Assembly (NCBI GenBank): GCA_033980235.1
Contig: CM067080.1
Span: 3,995,001-4,059,000, forward strand
Direction of reading: 5' to 3'
Length of the DNA: 64,000 nucleotides
From: Diadema setosum
Lineage: Eukaryota > Echinodermata > Echinoidea > Diadematoida > Diadematidae
Shown here: one piece after another, positions 1-12,044 of the stretch
Numbering within the stretch: the stretch's first letter is position 1
How the letters are laid out: every line of letters starts with the position of its first letter
Translations under genes and position numbers: made by a program
Notes under the pieces: model-generated
What the model was told of the DNA's origin: nothing
The model's input: only the letters and a program-made list of their open reading frames with translations
Databases searched by the model: none

Positions 1-504
1 TGTATGGAAATTTGCATTCAGCAGACCCTACCCACCAATTGGCAACAGCTATCTCGCACATGCGCAGAACATTTTTTCTTTTCATTTGCCTAACAGACAT
101 GTCGCAAGATTAATCTCGTGACTTGAAAACTCTCCAAAACTTATACTGACGCACAAGGTAAGGCAACCCTAGATGGTTTCCACAACATCATGCGAATAGT
201 TAAAAGTGCACATATCCTGTCTGCGGTATGTGATCACGAACGAACGATAATTTTAGCAAACTCACTGAATGGGTGAGGCTAACAACATTGAAATGCGTTT
301 TTTTTTTTCAGCCATTAAAATGTATAAAAGTACTTGTGCATGACTTACTGGAGAGCAGAAAAAGAGTTGAGGTATGACAGAGTGGTGTGCAGTTTTTGCA
401 AAAGCAAAGATATTACGCACCTGCTTTAACAAATACAACACCTGTACAGTTACGTATCCGGGCAAATACCCCCACCCCCATCCTCTTAATACTGGTTAGT
501 GGTA

Positions 505-577
505 ACATTAGAGCATAGAGTAGGGTTAGAGTTAGGTTTAGGGTTGAGAGTTTGGGTTAGAGTTAGGGTAAGGTTCA
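505..577. repeat. Degenerate telomere-like GGGTTA repeat
   Basis: Several interrupted copies of GGGTTA/GTTAGGG-type hexamers sit in about 70 bases. This resembles decayed interstitial telomeric-type sequence or a simple repeat. The flanking bases 1-500 show no gene or repeat I can identify. Confidence 0.5.
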
Positions 578-940
578 CGATTATAGGATCATAGGATTAT
601 AGGGCCAGGGGAAGAGTCGAGGTAATATTGCCCAGGGGATAATTGCCCTTAGACTCCTCGTATTAACAAACTATTTTATTTTTTATATAACATACTTTAT
701 TTCAATTGCAAATTAAAGCATGTGATGAATATTCCTAGGATACTACCTGCCAACAGGCAGGTAAGTACAAGGAAAGAAATACAGTGGACCCGGTCCATCA
801 CACCACAATTGACAGTTACACAAATATATACATGTATACAAGTACATTTACAGACAAACATGATACATGAACAGCTGTTTCAGGACGAAAAGAAAAAAAA
901 CCGCTAAAATGAACTTATATCAGCATAAATTTAACCTAAG

Positions 941-941
<1 letters not shown>

Positions 942-983
<42 letters not shown>
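942..983. repeat. (AC)n microsatellite
   Basis: An uninterrupted run of about 21 AC dinucleotides. Reading frames overlapping it are low-complexity His/Thr runs and are not genes. Confidence 0.95.
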
Positions 984-985
<2 letters not shown>

Positions 986-1272
986 TAACTCTAATCATTC
1001 GTTCAATTATACGAATCTACCGAAATTCACTACCGATGAATTGCATTAAATCCACCCAACATAATCATAATTATTTCACATCCAATATTATAGAAAAAAA
1101 AAGAGAGAATATACACAATGATAAATACATAATGCAAAAATATAGATCCTATGAATATACATAATTAACAATACAAAGGGGGAAGATCAAAATGGACATA
1201 GCCGGCCCACAAATAATTACTTTATATAAACATATGATATACATATAGTATTCCTCTCACCTCTGTGGTATA

Positions 1273-1400
1273 ATTCATAGTGATGACGATGATGATAACG
1301 ACGGTAATGATGATGGTGATTATGATGATGATGATGACAATATTGATGAAAATGATGATGACAATGTTGATGTTGATGATGATTATGATAGTGGCGATGA
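1273..1400. repeat. Imperfect (GAT)n triplet repeat
   Basis: A run of GAT/GAC/AAT-type triplets with interruptions. The reverse frame across it translates to Ile/Val-rich low complexity and is not a gene. Confidence 0.8.
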
Positions 1401-3430
1401 GGAAGAGGATGAGTCTAAGATGCCAGCAAACCACCAAATCTTAACCTTTGCAATCTTTAGGTTCATCTCATTTCAACCCTCTTAAACTTTTGCCTCTGTT
1501 TTATTGTTTCTATTTGGCATATTTAACAAAGAATATCATTATAAATAAATATGTCCAATTTTACAGGAAAAAAACATGTAATTCTTTAAGCCTTCTGAAG
1601 GAGCTGTGTCATGTACTGTAAAGATGCCTGAGGAAAAAAAAAAATGTACTGCAAATGCTTAATACAAAATACAAAAAATCAAAGAAAAAATCCAGGTATG
1701 AAAACTTCCCCAAATACAATACATAAAGCAAAACAACACTTAACTAATTATCTCTGACAATTTGTGCCAAAAACAATTCATCAGACTTTAAGATATGTAA
1801 TCTTTTCACAGTACCTATACAATACAAAATCCATTCGTCGTCATTGCAGATATAAGACACATTTGAAGGCTTCAAGAAGATTGGATACTTACGTTTTATT
1901 AAAACGTAGCGGAAACCTTACTCATTTACTTATGAATAAATACATGTATTGCATAACAGCATTCACCTTCTTGGGCAGGAGCAATCGCAACACACTATTT
2001 TCTTCCACAGCTATCGAAAATGAAATCAAGGATATGATGTTTCTAGTTTTATCAGGCACGCAGGAGGTCTGGACCAGTTTGTTTAGACCATATTTAGAGT
2101 TTAAAACTGTTGCAGTATTGAATAAAATGTAATGCCAGGGGCAAAATATCAAGGCTAAAGAATCAGAAAAAAAAAATAGGGGTAAAAAAATATTAGTGTC
2201 AGGTGTAAAAACTTTAAGGGAAAAGTGTCGCGGGTAAAACTTATGTCAAATTCAAGAATAATGTCAAGAGGTAAAATGTCAGAGGTAATAATGTTAGCAG
2301 TAACATGAGGCAGTAGATTATGTCGGATGTTAAAATGTTAGATGAATTGGTAACGAATGCAATATGTCACAAGTATTAAAGACAGTTATAAAGATTTGAG
2401 AAAGTGCTACAGTTAAAAGTTATTGTTGATGTAAAGGTTTATTACAATCAACTTAAGAACACTTTCCGAGATAAAAATAGGTGGCGTGCAGCATTTGACG
2501 TTAATGAAGTGGTGTCTTGTGTACAACATTTACACCGTATACACTCTCGGAAAAATTGGTTCAACTTTACCCCGTTACCAATGTCACACTAGGAGCACCT
2601 TTACGGGTGCAACTTTGCACCTTTAAGACAAATTTCACAATGCGAACACCTTTACAGATGCAGAGTTAACCTGTTTTTCTCGGTTTGTAACCAAAGATAG
2701 ATCGAGTCCTATAAACATGATAAACATCTGCAAATAAATGTTGCATTTATGCTTAACTCTTTTTTCTCTAACATAACCAACTCAAAATCAACTTTAAAAA
2801 AAGGAAACACACTGGAATGAAGACACACACAAAACAGGTTTAGACTATCAATATATTGCGGATTGGTTTTATTATAGCTCCCCCATACAGTCTAGGGGTA
2901 AAAAGCCAAACAACTGTTAATTTGCGGTGATTTGGCATTATGGATAATAAAGAGTAAAAAAAAAAAAAAAGTAAAAGAAAGATAAGTAAAAGAGAGTAAT
3001 AATAGTGTTACGCTATACAAGCTTGGGATCCTAGTACAGTTGATTTTCGAAAAGGCAAAATGGTCTAAACAGGTCAAATTATTGAATAAAAAGAATGTGT
3101 CAATCACCAATTTCCCGGCATATTAATGGAACATCCTGCCACAAGGACATGATTATGTTGTATCCCTATGTGTCAAACAGGTCAGAGGAAGTATTATTCT
3201 AAAACAATGTTCGGAGAAAATATGTTATTGAAGAATAATGTTTATGCGGCAGTAATATTATGCATATTTTTAAATGATATACGTGCAGCTAAATTTCGTA
3301 TTATGAAGCAGATCACCATCACCATAACCACAGCATAATAAACTATTATTTGATTTGTTATTCAAACAAAAGTTTTTGATTGAATATAAAAGGCTTAAGT
3401 TTATAGTTGATAGTTACAAATAAATCCACA
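1401..3430. other. No gene seen; AT-rich sequence with a degenerate short-period repeat
   Basis: No supported gene. Between about 2,130 and 2,345 a loose unit resembling AATGTCAGAGGTAA recurs many times with substitutions, a decayed minisatellite. Around 2,480-2,700 there are ACCTTTAC-type inverted motifs that could be a decayed MITE, but I cannot define its ends. Confidence 0.4.
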
Positions 3431-3433
3431 TAT

Positions 3434-3472
3434 ACACAAACACACACACACACACACACATACATACATGTA
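3434..3472. repeat. (AC)n microsatellite
   Basis: A short (CA)n run followed by imperfect TACA repeats. From 3,500 to 4,400 I see no gene; the short frames there are unsupported. Confidence 0.85.
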
Positions 3473-4559
3473 TAGACATATACGCATATAAATAAAGAGA
3501 GAACTAAATAAAACAAAGAGGAAATATGGATAGATGAAAAGAGTACCGCCAGCCTTATAGTCTGGGCTCCGTCTCTCTTTTCTTGATATTTTTCCTCGAT
3601 ATTTTGCCAATTCCGACAAACCAAGAGAGGGCGCAAATTTTCTGATTGCAATAATCATGAGACTGTGCGCCCAACTCGCGTATTGCAGTTCTCGACGTAT
3701 AGCAGTCGTTGCGTGTCACGCCCTCTAGTATATGGTTTGTCGCATACACTGAATCACGCTATGAGTGAAAAGAGTCCAGAAGCTAGACTGAGCCGGAATC
3801 CATATGACATCACAGATCCTTTTGGGAAATGCTAATCTGCTCTCAACTTCACTGCTCTGTGATGAAAAGTATATATCGGACTCGAAGGCCACAAGCTTGA
3901 CTCCCATCGGTATTTCCGGTTGACTGTCACGTGTCAGATCAACGAGTCGGATTTTTCACGCGCTGACACCGTTGTTATTTTTACGTAGTTCGTGTAGATT
4001 AAGGCTCAAAATTTGTTTTCACGTCGTGAACATGCCTACGGAAAAAAAAAAATCGAAATGCCTTCTAACTGGCTGGACGTAATCTGTGGAGCGCCACCAT
4101 TTGGCACCGCTCGCGGACGCAAACGGCGTCATCGTCCACACTGTGGAAAAGTCCATAATCATTGTGCAAGATCGGAGAGTGGCCTCGACAGAAAAGTACC
4201 CGAGGTCTCACGCGAGTGTATGTCCTCGAGAATATGTTGAACGTGAAACCCTCCCCCCCCCCCCACACACACACGCACGCTACTCCTGATCCTGTTGAAC
4301 TAATACAGAAAACAGGGGACCCTGGTACAACCTGTCATTGAACCCCAGATCTTTGTTCTTCTGAATCAGGTGCCTTTGTATGGCTGTTTGCGTTATTTTT
4401 TCTTTGTCAGACAAGTGAGCGGGTATTTCCAATACTTACACGACTCTGTATAGTGAGGGATAACCAATAACGATTCCAACCTTAGAGAACATCCTTGTAT
4501 AAGGAAGTGCCTTCCAGCTTCCTGGTTTGGTGTGCTTTTTTATTAAGTAGTGTCCCTGT

Positions 4560-4561
<2 letters not shown>

Positions 4562-4619
<58 letters not shown>

Positions 4620-4635
4620 GAATAAATAAATATAA

Positions 4636-4672
<37 letters not shown>

Positions 4673-4735
4673 TGTGTGTGTGTGTCTGTGTATGTTGGTG
4701 AGTGTTCGTGTGTGCGTGCGTGTGTGCGTGCGCGG
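4562..4735. repeat. Compound (TA)n then (TG)n microsatellite
   Basis: About 27 TA units are followed by an AAATA spacer and a long (TG)n run that decays into TGCG repeats. Long antisense frames here are only repeat translations. Confidence 0.95.
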
Positions 4736-4920
4736 GCTGGCAAAGGCCGTAATAATCACACGAATAAGCGGGAATCTCATAGCGCAATAGTCTAGTTTCT
4801 AGCCGTTTTTGTTTCGTCTTTATTTCTCCGAGTTGCAGATTGTGTAGGTGCAGAAGTCCGCTGTATTGCGCTAAGCCGAGTGAGGGCGCATACCCAGTGA
4901 TTGCGACGCCCGAAATTACT

Positions 4921-5325
4921 TTGTCAAGAACCGTGTTTGTCGGGCCTAGTTGAGTGAGTGGGTATTCCCACTGTTTGTTCAATATGGTCACATGATATGA
5001 TACTTTATAGGCAGTTCCTGTTGTCGATAGTACATTCACACTGGTATTTTCTGTGATGAAGTGATATTTTTTTTCTTTCTTACCCTAATTCTTCTGTCTA
5101 GTCCTTCCCCACCCGTCTCTGTCTGTCTATCTCTCTCTCTCTCTCCCTCTCTCCGTCTGACTTATCTCTCTTTGTGTAATATGATAATTTCCATTTTCGT
5201 GCAATTAATGTTCCCTTCAAACATGATGTAAGATTCGTTTCACCTATCATTGTGCGATAAATGAATATAAAAACACCGGTACTCATTTAGCCTGAGCGTG
5301 TTTATTCGTGTGTGTGCGTGTGCGT
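4921..5325. repeat. Direct duplication, copy 1 (about 400 bp)
   Basis: This segment matches 5,938-6,322 in the same orientation with scattered substitutions. Shared landmarks in order are TTTGTCGGGC, GGGTATTCCCACTGTTTG, CAGTTCCTGTTGTCGATA, a CT-rich tract, and a TCATTGTG block ending in GTGTTT.TTCGTG. The unit spacing is about 1,015 bp. No coding potential is evident. Confidence 0.8.
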
Positions 5326-5376
5326 GAGTGTGTGCGTGCACGGGCTTGCAAGGCGGTAATAATCACTCGAATAAGC

Positions 5377-5386
5377 GGGGAATTCC
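5377..5386 (+). promoter_or_regulatory. Rel/NF-kappaB-like site in a recurrent motif
   Basis: GGGGAATTCC fits the kappaB consensus GGGRNNYYCC. It is one of six related motifs (starts near 4,421, 4,770, 4,960, 5,377, 5,983 and 6,364), most preceded by GA(A/G)T(A/G)AGC or GAGTGAGC. No gene start is visible nearby, so function is unproven; the motif may simply belong to the repeated module. Confidence 0.3.
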
Positions 5387-5937
5387 AAAGCGCGATAGCC
5401 AGCAACGTCTCTAATGTCAAGACACACACAGACACACACACGCACACACACGCACACATTCATGTGACTTTACGTTTGTTTTTATTTTTTCTCTCTCTCA
5501 CTTTTCAAAATGCCTGTGTGTGAGTGTGTGTTAAATTGTCACGGGTCTTAGACTGAGGAAAAATGAAATCATATCTCTTGTCGTCATTAAACGTCTTTTG
5601 CCATTTTTTTATCATTATTTATCTATTTTTATTATTACTTATTTTATTAATGTGCCATACATCTGATGACATGAACTTTACTGCCATCAATACTATTGAT
5701 GTAGATAATCACGAAAGACATCGTACACTGAGTCGCTTATTCAGTCCTCAGCCAGGGCCCTGTTTTATATAGCTGTTCGTAAAATTCCAAACAACTGTTG
5801 ATCAGTTCTGACGTGCTACACTTATCAGAATTTCAATAATCCAGCACAAGAACTGATCATCAGTCGATCGTAAATCGTTCGTTACTTTACAAACAGCTTT
5901 ATGAAACACCCCCCTGGACCCCCCTGTGTAATTGTCA

Positions 5938-6322
5938 TTAAAAGAACCATGTTTGTCGGGCGTAGTCAGGAATTGAGTGAGCGGGTATTCCCACTGTTTG
6001 CTCAATATGGTCACGTGGTATGTTACTACAGGCAGTTCCTGTTGTCGATAATACATTCACACTGGTATTTTCTATGATGTAGTGATATCTCTCCCTCGAT
6101 CCCTTCTTTTGTCTGGTCTTCCTCCACCAGTCTCTGTTTGTCTGTCTGTCTGTGTGTACCTCACTCTTTCTGTCTTTGTGTAATGATAATGCCCATTTTC
6201 ATGCAATATGGCGATTTTTCCCTTCAAGCTTCATGTAAGATTTTGTTTCATCTATCATTGTGCCGTACAGAAAGATAGAAACACCAGTGCTCATTCAATC
6301 CGAGTGTGTTTGTTCGTGATAT
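5938..6322. repeat. Direct duplication, copy 2 (about 385 bp)
   Basis: Second copy of the 4,921-5,325 module, diverged by point changes and small indels, with the same order of landmarks. It is followed by another copy of the CGAATGAGCGGGTATTTCC motif. The remaining sequence to 6,950 includes an A-rich tract at 6,450-6,468 and a GA-rich tract at 6,850-6,920, with no supported gene. Confidence 0.8.
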
Positions 6323-6950
6323 GAGTATGCGTGTGTCATGGGTCGGTAGTCGCACGAATGAGCGGGTATTTCCAAAATTTACACAAATCTATCGCGTGAT
6401 AGACAACTCCCTCAACAAGGTCAAAGCTACCCCCCACGTTTACCAGCAGCAAAAAAAAAAAAAAAAAAGAATAGGAGATAAGAGAAAGAAATGAAAGGAG
6501 ATGATTGAGCTGAAGCTGTTTTTTCTGATTAAACCCGGAAGTGGATATGAAAAGGTCCACTTTTTCAAATATTCTGATCCCTTCCATGAAAATCCTGGTT
6601 ACGGGTCTGATGTCTAGGTGTGTTCGTTTATTCCAACCTTCTTTCAACAAGTTTGTTTCCTCTATACATGACGGAATCTTACTCCTATATCTGTTTGACT
6701 GGCAAAACGCCAATCTCCATCCCCGGAAGAAAATTTAATGTCGGTATTTGAAATTTAGAGTCGGAGATTCATCAAACGATGTCACCCGAACCTACAAATG
6801 TTCTGGCCTGGTCGTGTATTATGTAGTTAGCAGAAACAATGCGTCAGAGATAGAGAGAGAGAGAGAGAAAGAAAGAAAAAAAAATAAAAGGGAGGGGAGG
6901 GGAGATGGAAAGAGAGGGAGAAAAACATGTGTTCTGTATGTTGTCTATTC

Positions 6951-7057
6951 CCAGCGCCCTCCTGCGTCAGTCAGTAGGCAGAGTTGACAATCTTTATTTC
7001 AGACTACCACTACCGCACTACCTTAACGCTCTTCACCACGGGAAGGTGCAGGTAGGA
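6951..7057 (-). other. Conserved 3' block of orphan gene A
   Basis: This roughly 105-bp block lies downstream of the gene A stop on the minus strand and is near-identical to 32,233-32,339 (copy B) and 39,532-39,638 (copy C), while the sequence around it is much more diverged. In copy A it contains AATAAA on the minus strand at 6,998-6,993, which could be a poly(A) signal of a long 3' UTR; B and C have AATACA there. A structured RNA or regulatory element is possible. Confidence 0.5.
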
Positions 7058-7111
7058 CTTATCCATGTGATGTTATAGTGATGTCACAAACAAAGGAGAC
7101 ATTTCCTTTAA

Positions 7112-7640
7112 AGGAAGCTAAACCCAAAGTAGAAATGTGAATTATGTGAAAGCAGTGACATTAGTAGAACACATGAGTGAAAGTTTAAGGAAATCGGACA
7201 ATCGATGAAAAGTTATGATTTTTTAAAGTTTTGGTGTTGGAACCATTTGTGGACAACAATATAAAGGAAATGTATAGGGAATTCCACATTTTTTTTTTTT
7301 TTTTTGCTAGCATAATGAAAGAGCGCTTGACTAACCGCTTTCAGGAGGTATAGGGGGAATAATTGCTACCCTTAACATATGTCAGTATCAAGTTGATGGA
7401 ATGTGTCATTGTCATAAGAAATGATTTTTTGTTGATTTCCCTGTTTACTTTCTTTACATTTTTGTTCACACATGACGTCATAACCTCCATAGTAGTCTCT
7501 TCAATGAGCGGTTCCAACACTAAAATTTTAACAATATATTTTTACATAGATTATCCGATTTTCTTAAAAGTTTCACTGATGTGTTAACTAATGTTCCAAC
7601 TTTTACTCATTCCACATTTCTCTTTGGGTTTTGGTTTCCT
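7112..7640. mobile_element. TTAA-flanked foldback MITE, copy 1
   Basis: The 529-bp element is bounded by TTAA (7,108-7,111 and 7,641-7,644). Its ends are inverted repeats starting AGGAAGCTAAACCCAAAG and ending in the imperfect complement. Inverted similarity continues inward: GTGAAAGTTTAAGGAAATCGG on the left pairs with the complement near 7,560. A second copy is at 50,752-51,309. TTAA target duplication is typical of piggyBac and Kolobok superfamilies. It interrupts the 3' flank of orphan gene A, because homology with copy B resumes on both sides. Confidence 0.8.
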
Positions 7641-7966
7641 TTAAAACACAAAGTCGAATCCTACCTACTGTATGTATAATACAGATCGAAAACTGAAAGC
7701 ATAATTTCCATGTCAGCGAATGACTATAAGACACGTGTCTTTAAATGCCGAATAAGGAACTTCCTCTGACTTGTTGTATTAATTTTGTTGCCGACTTATG
7801 TCTGTGACATCAACTATAACATCTTTATGAATCGTTTGAAGAGCACCCCCCTCCCCCCATTACATGAAACATTTGCACCCATGTACAATCCTGGTAATCA
7901 AGCGTAACACACGTTGTGCTGTATCCTCGACTGAGTCTGGGAATTAACCCCTACACAGGCCGAGTA

Positions 7967-9278
7967 TCAATTCTCAAGCACTCTAACGTGTTCAACGCCA
8001 GCAATATTTTTGGACATTCTTGAGACCTCGTCATAGTCAGAGCAAAATTTTGGAATTTTCTGGTAGACATTGTCTGATTTCGGATGATTATCCTTTCCAA
8101 CCCTGTCAAAGTTGCAAGTTGTTATGTGCGTATTTCTTAGTGCGTCTTCGGAATACTGGATTTCACGAAAGTTACACCAAGTCGACACTTTGGAATCTTT
8201 GCAAAGGATTCTGTCGATGGCATTCTTGTTTGTGGTAGAGTGACAGTTATCTTTTAATCGTGCAAACGAGTGCAGTGGTCCCTGTTGCCCTTCCGAAACT
8301 ATCTGACCCAAGTTACGATTATCGGGTATGTCGATTTTGTTCTCGACAGGTGGATTAACCCCCAACTTAATGATACTCGCTCTTTCCGGCGAGATCAAAT
8401 ACAGGCGATCAGTTCTTGTGGATCGTCTCCATTCATTCAACAGCCATTTCTTACGACTAGTCTTTCCGCTGCCCCCTTTGTGGTGTTGTATCTTGCCATG
8501 CGTATTCGAGCACGATCTATATTGCTCAAATTTGAGGTTACCGGTCTTACATATATTTGCGTTCTGTTTAGCTTTTTTCCTCACTTCATCATCTCTGACA
8601 AAGACCTCCTCAAGCCCTTTTGTTACATAAGACTCCCAACGAGTTCCTGTATCTCCAGTTAAGGAGCTATCGATTAAGTCTCCCCGCGAAATTTCCGGAG
8701 TAACATTCCTACGTGGGTAACATAAATCATTTTTCTTAATGGATCTCTCATCGCTATAACCGCTGTCGTTAAGGACAAACGCATTTCTTTTTGACGGTGA
8801 GGAAGAATGAAGTTTGTTGGATGTACCGTTTTCAGGGACACCTCCATTACATTCTAACGAATTTTTAAGACAAGCATCATCGCTTCTACGGTTAAATGGC
8901 TCTGAAGTGGAAAATGCTATCCCATCGCTAAAAAACATAACATTACCTTTGAGAATAATATGACCGAAATACTCGAGCATATTAAGCATCGGGTTACTAC
9001 TAAACAATGCGGAGAAAACTCCACTATCGATTAAACTATCGACAATTCTCCTAACACTCTTAGGGTTTTCCTTCGAGATTTGGTCATTGTCGATAAACTT
9101 CTTATGGTGGTCTGCGTAGTTTTCACGAGCGAGCTCTAATTTCTCTCGCGCTACGCCAGAGCTTGCGGGCAGCCCGTCAGGCTCAATGTTTGCCTTCGCG
9201 GATCTCCCTCTCCGCATATCCTCGGATACAGCCCGCACGGGCGGACCGGGCGGCTCGGTTGGCTTAGTTGCAGGAAGG
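7967..9278 (-). CDS. Orphan gene A, exon 2 (main coding exon)
   Basis: I do not recognise the family. The frame is open across this exon and joins in phase to an 8-base coding end of exon 1 (12,016-12,009), giving a predicted 439-residue protein beginning MSSLPATKPTEPP. The acceptor is a pyrimidine tract ending CCTCAG at 9,284-9,279; the same acceptor is seen in paralogue B at 31,091. The N-terminal 40 residues are Pro/Ser-rich and look disordered, residues about 47-95 look helical, DSGYSD lies near 174-179, and the last 36 residues (NVYQKI, FCSDYDEVSRMSKN, VEHVRVLEN) are the part best conserved with copy B. No signal peptide or membrane segment remains once the intron is removed. A TGA after VRVLEN ends the frame 20 codons before the stop shared by B and C. 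Function is unknown. Confidence 0.65.
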
Positions 9279-9717
9279 CTGAGGACGAAGAGATAGAGGG
9301 AAACGAGACAATATTTCAGGATGTTGTATGTAATACTAAAAACCAGACGCAGTGTGACGTATCTCATATATAGCTTGGACGAGATGTTGTACTTAACATG
9401 TTCCATCTTTGGTTTGAAAATGATAATGACAGGGACTTCAGGAAGATAATTGTTAACTCTACAGAAAGTGCCCCCATGGTGCCAGCTTAAAAGCATGTTA
9501 TAGCTATTATCATCATAACTTTTTTGTTGTTATTTTTTCTAAATCCTACAATGAAATGTCAATTTTATTCAGTATTTGTCTAAACATTCTGTAGTTCTTT
9601 CCCATAGTAAAACATTCACAAATAAAACGACTAGTTGTCATAAGTCACAGATAGAATAATCTCTTTTGACAATTATCTACCAATACATAAATGAACACAT
9701 ACTCATATATAGGCCTA

Positions 9718-9765
<48 letters not shown>

Positions 9766-12008
9766 AAGGCTCGACGTAAGTGGTGGCCCGATGGTCCGCC
9801 ACCACTGAAGATTGATGTCGGGCCAAACTTCTGCAAAATTTAACGTTTGGTGGCTCGACGAATAAAACTACAAATAAAAATCACCCTTGGGGCCGTTAAA
9901 ATTCACTACAGCATGTATTCATCGAGAATGTGGGCGTTCTTCGAATTTCGGGATTGTTAAAATTTTCAATTAAAGAGAGAGCAGTAATGCGCTATATTAT
10001 ACCCGAAACTCGTTTCTCATCTGTGCAATTACTGAGTTGATTATACTTTAACAATACCATTTATACGCTTAACATAAATTTCTCACTACATTGGATAAAT
10101 TACATTAGAGTAAGTGATGTTTGAAATATTGTATCGAACACTTTTTTTTTTAATCCACGACGTTTCATCATAAAGTTACACGTCGGCAAAACTTGAAGCA
10201 TCTGAGCAGCAGAGGTCTGCGTAGAGCACTAAATTGCTCCTTGCCTAGCGGCCTGGAAATCTGCAATAACGTCGCATGTCCTGCTCATGTGCTTTACCCC
10301 TGATTTTGCAAGTTGTCACAAATTTTTTCAAATCAGTTTTTGAACTTTGATGACGTTATCATCTTGATAATAAATCATCTCAACCAATTTATCATGAAAA
10401 GATCTTTTGATAGGCATACCAAATGTTAATAACAATCGGAATTTACACTTTAAATACAGATCTGCTGTTGAACTTTTGCTGTTGAACATTTCTTGTTAGC
10501 GTAAGGGAAATTTGGCAACATTTTGGAAATTCAAGTGACGGTTGCAGGATAAATCATCTAGGACCTACTTATGACATGGAATTAACATAACCTTACATAT
10601 TGCTTTTCCAGACTAATTCCCGGTTTCTATGATACCTATTTAACAAATCAATATATTTATCAAATCATTATCAAAGGTCAACAAATACACTAGTCATGAA
10701 GATTATTACGAGTATACAGTGTCAGTGACAAATATTGATAATTCCATAATTTGTGAGGCTTATTACGCCGGCATTCATAATCGTGATAAAAAATGAACAA
10801 ATAAATCCAAAGAGACAAAGAGATTTTGATATATTTGTATGATAAAGGCTCACACAAAAGAAACAGAAACAAAATTGATTTCTATGTTTCACCTTGTTCA
10901 CTGAGTTTCGATAGATCAGCTTTTACCAAACATTTATCAAAATGTTTATAGCCACTTAAACTGGATTTATGTTTCCATATAGGCTACTTCAAATCTTAAA
11001 GCATAGTATCTCTGTCGGAAAGCATCCCCAAATCTTGAAAAATTCTGGACTTTTTGTGGCTCTCGTGAGGCAAGACCACAATCACTTCTGTCTAAGATTA
11101 AATACAGAACGGCCCCTCAAAAGAACTAGGATATTTTCTTTCACTTTGCAGAAAGGTACGCTTTATTTCATCGTTTCATATTTCCTAATTATTCCACTGT
11201 ACTGTGACATAATTATGTTTCCTATAGCCTTCTTTTACAGTCATCCTATTCTTATCTTATTCTTATGACGGTAAGCCTATATAAATTAAACTAGTACGAA
11301 ATTTCATAACTCTAAAAGACATTATTCACTTTTCCTCACAATTCAAAGGATGATGCTATCTTATCCACGTTCGTTCAGTCCTCATTAAGTTTGGTTGAAT
11401 TCTCTTTAAGGTCATGAGCAAAATTACACCATTTATGGGAGGAAACTAGAAATATGGCATTCCTTGACTTTTAGAAACGGAACATTATTTGATGACAACA
11501 ATAATGAGAATAACATGAAAGGTTTAATGTATAGCACAGGTGGTTATGACAACATCATACATAGCGGGAATGAGGACTATAATACACAAGTAGAGGTCTT
11601 TAAACGTGCGGTTGAAATATTAGCAAGGAAGGTACGTTCAACAGAGAGAGAGAGAGACACACACACACATTATTCAACAGTACGGTACCAAGCAAGTAAG
11701 TAAGCGGAAGTCCTTTAGCTATTCCCCAGGAATGAGTAATTCTTAGAGAACCTCTGGCCAGAAAGGGAGAATCTCAATGGTGAGGGACTATACCCTGATT
11801 CGAAAGCAAACAAGATGAACGTGAAAAAATTAAATACTGCAACCATTCACTTTGAACACAAGTACATTGATGGCACGGTAAAATAAAATTAAGCCATGGA
11901 ATTAATGGATTTAATACGCCTTCGGACTTTAAGACGCTGACTTGAAAATCTAAGATGCATGAACTAATACAAGTTTAAGCGTTTGATTGCAATGTGAATT
12001 AACCTTAC
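9279..12008 (-). other. Predicted intron of orphan gene A
   Basis: This 2.73-kb interval lies between donor CCAG|GTAAGG (12,009/12,008) and acceptor CCTCAG (9,279). It contains a (TA)n microsatellite at 9,721-9,763, a small hairpin around 9,780-9,806 (GTGGTGG and CCACCAC arms), a GA/CA tract at 11,640-11,670 and no supported gene. The chance open frame running from 9,496 into exon 2 gives a hydrophobic N-terminus that is probably intronic. Confidence 0.55.
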
Positions 12009-12016
12009 CTGGACAT
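12009..12016 (-). CDS. Orphan gene A, coding end of exon 1
   Basis: On the minus strand the ATG is at 12,016-12,014 and is followed by five coding bases and donor CAG|GTAAGG. The split Ser codon (AG|C) continues in frame into exon 2 at 9,278. The leader upstream, from about 12,045, aligns with the leader of copy B around 29,660-29,710, sharing GGCGAAA, TTGCCGGACAA and TTCAGC before the start. This is why I chose this start rather than the longer frame beginning at 9,496. Transcript evidence would be needed to confirm it. Confidence 0.55.
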
Positions 12017-12044
12017 GGCTGAAGAACAGGCGTTTAATTGTCCG

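Noticed and set aside
4482..5039. 185-residue minus-strand open frame
   Set aside because: Its bulk is translated (TA)n and (TG)n microsatellite; the flanks are part of the duplicated non-coding module.
9279..9496. Hydrophobic N-terminal 73 residues of the long minus-strand frame, resembling a signal anchor
   Set aside because: They lie upstream of a conserved splice acceptor shared with copy B, and the exon 1 ATG at 12,016 joins exon 2 in phase, so this part is probably intronic.
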